In this document: in pieces, positions 23,801 to 35,800 of the stretch
Layout: the number at the start of each line of letters is the position of its first letter
Numbering within the stretch: the stretch's first letter is position 1
DNA from: Acanthaster planci
Taxonomy: Eukaryota > Echinodermata > Asteroidea > Valvatida > Acanthasteridae
Assembly: GCF_001949145.1 (NCBI RefSeq)
Contig: NW_019091450.1
Span: 1,782,802-1,846,801, forward strand
Direction of reading: 5' to 3'
Length of the DNA: 64,000 bases
Notes under the pieces: generated by a model
Seen by the model: the letters and a program-made list of their open reading frames with translations, nothing else
Told to the model about the DNA's origin: nothing
Databases searched by the model: none
Program-made: the position numbers and the translations under genes

Positions 23801-26800
23801 AAACAACACTGAAGACAAACGTGCGTTTCCAAGCAAGGAGTTGGCAGCATAACGGATGGAATGAACATGAGTGCTCTGCAATGGCAGAAATACGAAGCCC
23901 GGATCGATATACAGCCCCAGTAGTTCAATGAGTATTGTATTGTGAAGGGTACCTTGAGCTATAACGGTGTAAACCCTTAATTATTATGGATTGTCGCGAA
24001 CCGTTTTGCTCGTCGTAATGTCTACGCATGGTTTGAAGTGCTGTTCTTTCAACGCGTCAGTTCAATTTAGAGTATAACGTAATTTAATGTAGACAATATA
24101 AAAAGATCTTTGCGACATTTCTGAGTCTTGTTCCCTTGAGGTACCAGCAGCTGATGACTAGTCCGCGAAACGCTCACAAAATTCATATAGGCCTTTGGGT
24201 TTCCACAAATCCAGCCCCCCCCCCAAAGCTGGATATACATAGGCCTAGATGAGCGTAGACGGTGGCAACATGTTGAAATGTTTCGCCTGTCTCCCAATAT
24301 TATCTCGATTATTCCATTCCCATATACCCCCTTTCTCCGAGTCTTCAATTGGGATGAAAACAGCATACGGGCAGCGACAGGGAATAAAACGGGGAGACAA
24401 AATTTGGGGGAGGGGGGACTTTAAGAGTTTGTTAATATAATGTTAATTCACGCTGCATATCATGTTTGTTCTTTTAAGCTAAAGTTGCACTTTATCGAAC
24501 TGAAAATTACGGCTAGTTCTAGTTCTCAATGAGCAGTGTCAAGTACCTGCGTTTTCCTGCACAGCTTACTACATTTGGTCTCAAACTATGTACCTGCAAA
24601 AATAAATTGTTTGGGTGATAAATTTCACATCTGCGATTTCGTTTGCTATTGTAACAATGATCGGCTTATGCATGAAAACATTCTACCTGTGTTTGGATGG
24701 GAATATTGAACGGCCCAATGTGCTGAAGTAGGGGGGGCCCACATAAATTTTTACACACCGGTTCTGAAGTACCTCAGTTGAGTCCAGAGCCAGGTAGGAG
24801 CTTTGAACTCTCTGATTTCGCGAAGATATCGGGACCTATAAAACTAGGCCGCAAACACGCCGATGGACGTGGCCAAGAAAGCCGAAGTACACACATAAAA
24901 AATCACACCTTGGGCCCACAACAAAATGTCTGGATAACGAATACGGACTCATAACTATTGCAGTTCATTTCTTTTAAACTGGCGTTTAATGCCGACTTCC
25001 CAAGCCTCAATTATGTTTGCGGGTTTCCGATGCTACTAACAGTCACGGATTTTTCATCAGGCATCTAGCCTCATTGAAGTATATCTTAAGCAATTTCTAT
25101 ACCTCCAGAAATTTCTTCACTTTTCCCTTTCTTCTCCTGAAGGCTTATCTGTCCACGTGCAAACATTCCCTTCAATATAATAACTCTTCCAAGAAAGTCC
25201 CTTGGATAGAAAGCATCATTTGACCTGTTTATAATATGCAAATGTGTACGTGCTTCGCTAGCCCCAACCTCATCAAAACGTGCAACTTGTGACTTTCATG
25301 CCATCAGAAAAAATATGATGTGGGTCCCAGGAGCAGCGTAAAAACCGGCCAACCAAAACGAAGCATTCATTAACAGCACGTCCGCCAATCGTACAGCATT
25401 TGTCATCAAGACCCCTAGCTGTGTTGACTTCCGCGAACGAGCGCTGCAACCATTCCTACCATAATCGCATCACACAACGGGCGGCAGTTCGCTTGCGTTA
25501 TCTATCAGTCATATCCCCAGACTATTGTGTTACTGCAGATTTTTGGGATCCTTTCCCAGTTTGCACCCTTGTGACGACGAACTCGGAAACAGCATGGCAG
25601 CTGGCACGCGACGCATGTCCTACTACGACAATTTCCTGCGAAAATATCCGTCGGTGGCGTCGGGGAACACCAAGATCGACGCGTCAAAATTCGCGGAGAT
25701 ATGGCAACATTACGACTCGAACAGTAAGTCTACGTTAAGATACCAGCACTTAATGTGGTCAGCGCATTATGAAAATGTAAATTCATATATGGGTTATTAC
25801 ATATCATCATAATACTATTGTTTCTAATGTGGTCTTAAAATTGACAAGGGTGTATAAAAATAACGTAATTGCCAGGGTGAAAAACGAAAAATCCTGAGTT
25901 TCCGAAGCGGTTGCTGCCCGTTCAATGATTGACTTAATTCAAAGATCGTCGCTATATGTTTAAGTAATTTAAAAATACAAAGCGAAATGACTTGCAACAT
26001 CCACTGGGATTGTTTTGATTGATTATTTTTGCAGATCAATTCCCATGCCAAACTTATCTATAAATCCCTGGTTTTGTTCATTGTGGTCGGACTGTTTTCA
26101 TTTTGGCCAGAATGGTTTGTAGTACAGTTGCATAATTTATATCTACCGCGTTGTAGCATTCCATTACCATAGGCGCGGCAGCTGTCAGAAAGACAACCTT
26201 CGCTGCTGCATAATGAGGCAAAAGCATAATGCATCGATTTGGGCTTAATACAACAATGATTTTATGATAACTCCATGGTGATGTGATGTATAGAGCATAG
26301 TGCATAGTGCAAGGTAGGATTATGTGAAGTGCAAAATTATTAGTGTAGAATATTAACCTTCTGTCTATGCCTTCACAACTGCCCTTCACGTGGTACATTG
26401 GCAGCTGTACATGAATTTAAAAGGGGGTAATTAAGAACGCGTTATGGGCATGGAGTTCGTGTGTGGCTACTACACGGTGTTTATATCGTGGCATATCCTT
26501 CAATAATTGTCGCTGACCATCCTTGCGTTATGAAGACACGCTACACATCAGTGATATCTGACAGTTACACGTTCAGGGTCAAGACTCGTTTATCAATTTT
26601 GCAGAAAAAAAGGCTTTATGGAGTGTGCACTTTCTTTTTTTTTTTTTTTAGCGAGGAGGTGGCCTTTACTTTGAGCCGCATGACCATGTTTTGTAGTGAA
26701 GGGGTACCATAACAATCGATGGGGTATACAATTTAGCACATACACGTCGTTTCGAAGGATTGCAGCGTTCATTCATAACTGGTCTGATATCAATTCACGT

Positions 26801-29800
26801 CAATCCATTAATAAGGGGCCGTTTGTTGAATGTCCATGAAACCAGTTTTACATGGCATGCCAGAGTACAAACGCCTTTGTTTGCAAAAAAATGATTTTGG
26901 AGATTTGATTCGCTAAGAATGTTTTTTCCTATTTTTTGGTTGGGGTATAGAACAAACATTACCGGTATGAAGGGTGTCTTTCGTCAGTGGACTGAAAAGT
27001 CATCAGACACACTGAAAAATGTATGCGTTCCAGCGGAGTGAGCGGAAAACTGATCTAACAGAAGTCAAATTCTTGCGTTGGCATTTTCGTCCTCAAAATG
27101 CAGTCCATCAGCGTTTGTACATGCGGTAAATTTTACGAGGGCAGGTGACATGGGCAATCCCTAGCTAACCTAAAGATTTTAACAACTATAATTTTTAATT
27201 TATATAACGGGTTTTGCCCTTACCCAACGTTTATATTAATAAACACTGATTGCTCAGTGCTTGTCCGAGAGCTTGTGAAAAAAGTCACAAGCTTACTCGG
27301 GTGAGACTCGAACTCACGACCTCCTACTTACCAGTGCAGACGTCTTAACCACTCGACCACCGAGCTTGCAAGGGTCGGCTGGCGGGTCCGAGTCAGGTGA
27401 AGCAGCGGGTAACGCGAACTATTTTCAAGAAGTATTTTTGCGTTGGGGAGATGTTAATTTATATAACGGGTTTTGCCCTTACCCAACGTATATATTATTC
27501 GTCCCACCCGAGTAAGCTTGTAACTTGTTTCGCAAGCTCTCAGACAAGCGTTGGGCATACAGTGTTTATTAATATATACGCAAAACAGCTACTCTTGAAC
27601 AACGGCTAATCTTTGACCAACAGCTACTCTCTGACCAACAGCTACTCTTGACCAACGGCTACTCTTTGACCAACAGCTACTCTCTGACCAACGGCTACTC
27701 TCTGACCAACAGCTACTCTCTGACCAACAGCTACTCTTGACCAACGGCTACTCTTTGACCAACAGCTACTCTTCGACCAACAGCTACTCTTTGACCAACA
27801 GCTACTCTCTGACCGACAGCTACTCTTTTACCAACGGCTACTCTTTGACCAACAGCTAATCTTTGACCAAAAGCTACTCTTTGACCAACAGCTACTCTTT
27901 GACCAAAAGCTACTCTGGGACCAACGGCTACTTTTTGACCAACAGCTACTCTCTGATCAACAGCTATATGTTCACTGACAATTACTCTCTGACCAACGGC
28001 TACTCTTTGACCAACGGCTACTCCGGACCCCTTGGATATCGTGCAAAAACCTTAGAAATTGTGATAGTTTTTCGTTCAGTTACTCCTTAAAAGGCAAATC
28101 GTACAAAGTTCTTGGTAAAATATTTTGTTCAATAGCTGTATTATCTCATTAAAGGGAAACTCCTTTGGCCTTTTTACCAAAAAAACCCCAAACATTAATA
28201 AATACAAAATTGAAAAATCAATATAGCTGATAGCTAGTTTGCTAATACTATACGATAAAGAGATGACCATACAGCATTAATAGTTATAAAATAAAAAATG
28301 GGACACAAATGTATCAAGATCCTTGTAAAATAGAGAAGAACTGCAAAACAGCTGCTCATCGTTGCATCTGCTCCTTGTATCACTTAACAGCTGATGAAAC
28401 AAATGAGCCGCCGTAATGTGCAGTACTTATTCTCTGTTGTACCTGGTGGTTACTTGTCGGACTATGAATAAACATATCATATCAATATCATAGAATATCA
28501 CTTCCTCGAAACTGAAAGATCACCTGACTTAAAAGGGAAATATTCTGCCAAAATTGACCCACCACTTCCGAAAATATAAAAAACATGTACATGAAGTACA
28601 GTCCAATGTTGTGGTCTCGTACGAAATTATACTTTGTGCTGCTGCTACTACTTTTTTCTTTTAGCTCTATAGCTAATCTTAGACCAACAGCCACTCTCTG
28701 ACCAACAGATACTCTCTTACCAACAGCTCTCTTGACCAACTCCCAAAATTATCGAACGTTATAGGACGGCCCAATGTAAAATCCCCATAGCCGGCCGCGC
28801 AAGGGTTCCGGAAGCGTGCATTTCCTAGTCGGTTTGTGAACCCCCAAAGTTCAGTTTGACCAAAGGAGCCTCCGTTGCTAAGAAAGTGCCGCCTTATCTT
28901 GGTCCAGCTCGGGGCTCAAAGCAGGTATCAGTATAATGGAAAACGGCGTGCTTCAATTTAATTTCTAAAAAATTTCATTTCAAAATAATAATAAGTAAAT
29001 ATAAACTTAAAAAAATATAATAATAATAATAATAATAAAATAAAACACAGACGCACTTAAATTTGGCTTACCGTGACCAATTTACGTGTTTATGCTATGG
29101 AATACTGCAAACAATTTATTCTGGCCGACTTTTTGACATTCCGTTAGAACGCATTAGGCCTGTGTAGGCATTGTTTGAAGCCGATTACATGTGAGCGTGA
29201 GAGCAGAACAGCGGCCATCGTATGATTATTTTAGATTAAAAATAAGTTGCTTCAACCCTGACAAGTGGCTAGAATTTAAAGGAGTTGAGAGCTACGGGTA
29301 CCGAATGCTAGTTGTTGGAATCAGATCCATTCTTGGTTCTAAAACTCTACAGTCCATGACGCCTACATTTTCAGTCAAATCGAGCAGCATGCGGGCATGC
29401 TTCATGAACTCTCGGCAATCGATTTCTAGTTTTAATAATTCGATGGGTTTTTGTTTGTCTCCGTCGACATAATCACCCATGATCAGGGTGACCCATATTA
29501 CAGTGCCGGGAACGTGACTGGACAGCCACATGAGTGTACTTCGCTTGGCAAGCCTTGCTACTGAAATCCAGTCACACGCGGCACGCGTCGCGTGCACCGA
29601 ACAGCGATACAGGGATGACGCTGATCTTCCATGCATCGGAGATGTCGAGGCAAAACTCCAGCCACACTTTGCCATTTCCATTTATTGATTCTTGGCGAAT
29701 GAATCTAGGGCAGGTCAGTGTGGCTAGCTCCAATCAAACAGAGTTCGTAAAAATGCGTCAGGTGACGTCACTCTGGTTAAAGCTATCGACTTTTTCTTGC

Positions 29801-32800
29801 AGTATTATACTATAGATCATGAAAGAATAAGAATATTCCTCCAAGACTGTTCGAAGTCATCCAACCAAAGAGTTCACTGCTATTAAACATCAATTAGGCC
29901 AGCAATTAACAGCAATTAGCTCAGTGGTTAAGCGAACTAAACAAGGTCAGTCTAAGGCTCATTAAAGTGAGAGTTTTTTATGAAAAAATGTCCGCGGACA
30001 CTGGACAAGTTAAGTAGCTCTAGTTTGCATATGTGAGTGTGTTTATTTTTCCAGCATCTAAAGGTGCCTTTCCATATGTACGTTTTTTGGCTGCGTTGCG
30101 TACACGATGCGTTCATGCGTTTCACTTTCACGAACACAAATATCGACTCCATTAACATAACACGCGTGTGAGTTGTGTTCAGTTGTCTAAATCGCCCCGG
30201 GAGCGATTCTGGCGGATATGCAACGCTTGGCGCAAGTGTTGACGCGGATATGGAAAGGCGCTTCTACACGACGGTGCACTCATGACTTAACTCTCACTGC
30301 TGCTCTGTTTTTCTGATATCTCTGCCAGTAAGTAAACACCGTGACTGTTATCATTTTTTTTCAATTTTTCTTCCATGAATTTTCAACTTTAGAGGAGGTG
30401 CCACGGTTCTAAGGTGTCGAAGAGAATCGTGTTCTTATTGTTTATAACATTACGACTTTGCTGGCCACTTTTGCAAGTTGCCCATATTTAACCACTTAAA
30501 ATAACGTTGAATTTTTTTTAGTGTGCAAACATGTATACTTGTTACACATAAACAAGCATCTTTCAGATTTTAAGGGTTAGACACTGTAAGCATCCCATTT
30601 GCATGCTCAGTATGGGCTCTGCATGCTGAATGAACAAATACATGTACTTGTACGGTTCGCCCAGCAATATGAATGCCGTCCATAAAATAACACTGTTGCT
30701 GAGCTTCATCGACAGTAAATGCGTCGGACGGTGTATAAACAAATCAAAGTACAATAATCATGTGTAGTGAATAAACCTCCCTTTTCCAGTGAAAATATCA
30801 GAGGCGTAAGCTGATAACGCACGTGTAATTGTGAATTGAATTTTCAAATTCAACTTGTGTTAACCTGAAATTACAGAAAGTATCATTTCGGTGATTTTTT
30901 TTCCAAGGAATTTTTGATCCAGAGTAGTGTTTTCATACATTTTTATATATGTAAAGTTCTTTCGGCTGACAAGATTTAGACGTCATTTAATTGTTCTCAT
31001 TGTCGATTGGCTTTGGCAGGTTCGTGATTATAGAAGCTGAGTAGGTTGTTAGGAATGAATGCGACAATGCTGTCATTTTATCTAAAATTACCTCAAAGAC
31101 GGTTGCCTGGACAACACAGTTTATGATTATGCATATATATGCATAATGCATATTTATAAATTTACGCTTTTGTGATCAGGTTATTGCTTATGTTGTCGTG
31201 CATGTGTTAACTGTCATATTTCATACCAGCATACGTCATGCGATTAGGGCACTGCTCTGTTTTGCACATACTGCATAATTGGACTGTCCTTTACAATCTG
31301 CAGAACGGGCAGCTGCTGTTAATTTAGTTGTCAGGTGTCGAAAGCGCAGTGATCCACTTTTTTCCTTGAAAGGATTTTGCCAATGCCCCAGCAAGGAGGA
31401 TTAATTTCTGTTCAGGATATTCCGTAAATGATGTTGGCATGCGTGTCATAATTCGCGACACTGACAGCCATCTTTATTTTCATCAAGTGTTAACTTTTCC
31501 CTTTGTGTGTGTGTGTCTTTGGATACAGATAGCGGCTACATTGACGATGAAGGACTCGACAAATTCTTCCGAGATCTTCTCATGACTACGACTCAAGCCT
31601 CGGTGAGTATCTCAAAGACTGAAGACGTCCAGGATTACGGCGCCTCTTAAAGAGAATTGAGACCCTTTCTTTCAACCGTCTGCTTTGGAGTCCAAAATGA
31701 ATAATGTGGGCACTGTCTTCATGTGTACAACAGATTACTCCCGAGCTGGTCGAGGACCTAAAGGAATGCTTCATGGAATCGTATGACGATGCCAAAGACG
31801 GTAGAATAGCCATTACAGAGGTAGGTTGGTGATTTTGGATCTTTGTCTGCTTGTGCCTGTTAGTTTCTGATTGAGCGTTACATGGGCTGCAACCGCTACC
31901 TTTGTGTCCTGCCTTTACTGAAAGCCTATCTGCGTGGCTATCTGTTGGTTGTCAGTTGTGTTGGGCCCTTCCTTAAGTTCAACTATTTTAATGCAATTGA
32001 GTGCAATTTTTTTCAGCCTGGATGGACCAAATAGGCTGTGATTTTTTTTTCGCAGAATTTGGTTCATTAGCAGAATTTAAAATTGATATCTTATTACAAT
32101 AATTACTGAGTGATTATTATCGCGTGCTCGTCTGTTTTGGGCGTGTAAACAACTTCGATCGGCTTTGCTGAGCACTGATACGCTGCAGTGTTGTCAGCTG
32201 TTTTTCTGTAATAGTGTAGTTATTACGGATATCAGAGGATTGGTCCTAGCTTTTCCCTGAAGCTTATACTTTGGTTTGTAATATACATGCACATATAAAT
32301 GATGTACGGTCTATGTCTGTGTAATAGCTCCAAGAACCATACTGACCCACTGCACTTTGCGATCACGTTGCGATCGACTTTGAGATGGTTTCTAAGTACG
32401 AAATAAATAGGAATGAGCAATATTCGTCTCTAAGATATTTTCATTCGTTTGCGTTTGCCCAGCTGGCTAACATCTTGCCTACGGATGAGAATTTCATCCT
32501 CCTCTTTCGACTGACGGAGAATCTCACGTCCAGTGTCGAGCTGATGACGGTGAGTGACGACCTACCCCTAACGCTCCCTGTTCCACTCTCCCAAGAGGAA
32601 TAGAGCCATGTATATATATACAGCAAAACCAAAACTAAATTCAAAACTTGGCAACTTAGGAAATCAGGGGAAAACTGGACGGAGGAAAGCAAAATAAACT
32701 TGATATTAAATTGTCAGCTCTGCCTTCCTTCTGCGTAAGGTTAACGCTGCTTCGTATTCATCCATCAGGTCCTTCGTAAGCTTGCAGTTATCGTGAAGTG

Positions 32801-35800
32801 GATATCATGATTGTGATGTTACTTTCTTGATGAAAATGTTATTCTAAACTTCTCATTTCCCAAGGGAAAAACACTTGACAGAATGTCTGTTGAAGAATTT
32901 GTTGCGTCACATTGAAAACGTCCTGAGCATCAATTATTTTCCTTTCAGCTGTGGAAGAAATATGACAAGAATAAGAGCGGTTATATTACGAAGCAAGAAC
33001 TTGGGGTAGGTGCTGCTGTGAAATTTATTCTCATTAATTTGTGGTAAATACTCAAATATAGCCAATGAAGTGACTTTATCTGCGACGAATCGTGCTTAGA
33101 AGCCAAACGAAAGCTTGAACTCGAACTATCCGTATGGTCAGTTGCACCGAACTTGCTTGCCGTGTAAAATGGAGACGTTTTAATGTGCTTCATTATCGGT
33201 GGAATGTTTTTCTCTGCATATAATTTCTCCATGCCAATTTGAAAACATGGCTTCAGACATTAAGACAAATTACAAATGATACAAATACACGATACGTAAA
33301 ACCTTCAAAAAACGTTGTTAACTTTTGAAGACTTTGGTGTAAAAAGAACTGAAGTCACGTTATTATGGGATGGGAATCAGATTTTGTCTTAACCTTGCAT
33401 GTGATAATTTCTCATAGGCCTTTATTAAGGACTTACTGGCTCATCACGACAAGCGCGTCTCAGACACGAAGATTGAGGAGTATGTCCAGGGCATGGTAAG
33501 TGGACCATGTATGTTTGTAACGTTAGTCGTTTGAATATTACCAAAAATGATTACCAGAACTTGGAATAGTAACAAGCCAAAGTACTTTGACTGAGCCGTA
33601 TTAGAAACGATCTTCTAATGTTTGATAATAATTGTGCTCATAAATGAATGGACAGCGATGCCCCACCAGTTCACCCGGTCCAAATTTACCTTTTAGTGCC
33701 GTGTCCAAAACTGTGGACGTGGCTGCAGAAAGTGCATGTCATGTGTCCTCTGGCAGCCACCTTTTGCAGGTATTTCCCGTGCAAACGTGTACCAGTACCA
33801 ATCCCCAATACAGCCAGGTGTGCTTCAGAAACGGCTGTGGCCCGTATGCAACCCTTAAAATGAAAAAGGTCCCATTTTGTTGATTGTGCAGCTGAAGATT
33901 TTTGACAAGAACAACGATGGACACCTTAGCTTGACAGAAATGGCCAAGTGAGTGATCTACATGTATTTTATACCATTTGCCGTGAAAGAATCACTTACAC
34001 TGAATATGTTGGTTAAATTTTGCTCATTATTTTTTTACCAAGCCTTGGTTCGAAATATCTTCTGTATATAGTGTTTAGGAAAAATTTTCCACACAAGTGA
34101 AAAAGCAACGGTTTGCTGCTGACGAGCGTTTTGTTAAGACTTCTTGAACACTCGAAATTATTGAGGTGTTACTGTTGGTTGAAAATCTGTCTAAATCCAT
34201 CTTACTCCTTGGCTTAGCTGCAACGCTGCAAGCATGAACATGTTCTACAATTAGTAGTAATTTTGACTTTCCATGCTTTCATGAACTTGACTTTTTGCAA
34301 TCAGCCAAACTTTTGTGGATAAGTTTTCAATGTCTCATTACCACAGACTACTGTCGATCAAACCGGAGGAGAATTTCCTCATCACATCCAGCAAACTGGC
34401 CAAGGTAAGTAACCTCAGTCGTCTGCCCTCCGTTTCCCCAATGCAGATCTTAATTCAGCCACACGGAAACACAATATCCCCCAAACGCTCTCAAACGAAT
34501 CCCTGCCTGGCCTGAGCGAGCCCTTGTGTCTGGCACAGTTTCCTACATTGAGAGGGAATCGTGTGAGAAGAAAGTCACTCTAGACAACACGACGTCGAAT
34601 TGAACCCCTCCGGTCTAACGTATCAATATTTACACAGTGAATTTCAATGCGGGGGGGGGACTCATCTGTTATCGCATACACGACCCATATCCGTGTACTC
34701 TGCTCTTCCTTGATTCCAGATTCGTGTCTGTCACGTGTGAAAATGTGCTTTTGTGATAATTTCAACGTTCATTTTCAAATCATCACTAGAACATGTATAT
34801 ATTTACAGTTTGAGGACATGAGCGAGAGAGAAAGGCTTCAACTAATGAACGAGATCTTCGATCACTATGACAAGGTAAAGACTGCCATTTTATGCTACTT
34901 TTAGAATTAACATACGGAGGCCAGTGTTTCGTTAAATAGGGTCGAGAATTAGATTTTGGACGACGCTAATAGGTCAACCATCGTGAAAATATCACTTTTA
35001 GTTGACAAATCATCATTATTCAAACGTAACAAAACAATTCCTATAACGAAATGATTCCTATATATATATCTGTTCCATTACTGTAATCTGTAGGCCTGCT
35101 GAGTTTGGGCGTTGCGTGCTTATACGTTCATTAACAGCTCGAATGGTTACTGGGTTGGCCGCTCGAACGCCTGGAACCTACGATCAGTTATCGCTGGTGT
35201 TACAGTAACATGCAACATGGCGGAGCCCATGCATGTTATTCTTTGGTTGATGTTTGGATTTCTAGGTTGCATTCTTTCCTATTGAAAAAAGGAACATTCA
35301 TTTCTGGGTTATGGAAAATTGCCAATGATAATTTTACCATTGTTATCCGGCTTTGTCAGCCATCTTGCTATTTTTGCGGCTCAAAATAAAAATTGCTCGC
35401 GTATTTCCGTGTGTTCGTGCAAAAACCCGACGAGATGCATGGCCCTGTTCCGAGAACTTTGTTCTTGATTCGTGTTTCCGCCTGTTGAATGCGAAAACAA
35501 GAAACCTGCATCAAGCGGGTTCCAAGCCTACTTTTCTTTTTTTAACACTCAAATATGTTTTATCATAAAATGTGCAATTATTCATCAAAGAAGGCAGGTA
35601 TTAAATTGGCAAGAAATTTCATTTAATCGTTTCACTGATGCTTTCAAGTTTTTCAAAAAACGAAGAGTTAACCTCAATTTCAAATTCAAAATGGCCGAGT
35701 CATTGCATAATGTCTTTTTCACATCAGAGAGGTTTGCGGTAGCGCCATGCAAGGATATCTCTTTTGCTTATGTGTGGTTCTGAAAAGAACCGGAGGGTAC

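Noticed and set aside
27863-28090. Frame with SYSLTN repeats resembling a repetitive secreted protein
   Set aside because: It is the direct translation of the 18-bp minisatellite, with no start context or signal peptide.
29292-29681. 129-codon minus-strand frame in an SCGN intron
   Set aside because: Looked coding-like in parts (IWVTLIMGDYVDGDKQKPIE) but it has no recognisable domain, and the more plausible upstream part is in another frame and ends in a stop.
29915-29945. tRNA-like A box (TTAGCTCAGTGGTTAAG)
   Set aside because: No B box or cloverleaf follows, so it is at most a truncated SINE head.
33644-33883. 79-codon frame in SCGN intron 6
   Set aside because: It lies between well-supported exons 6 and 7, whose phases join directly; insertion would disrupt the EF3-EF4 linker.
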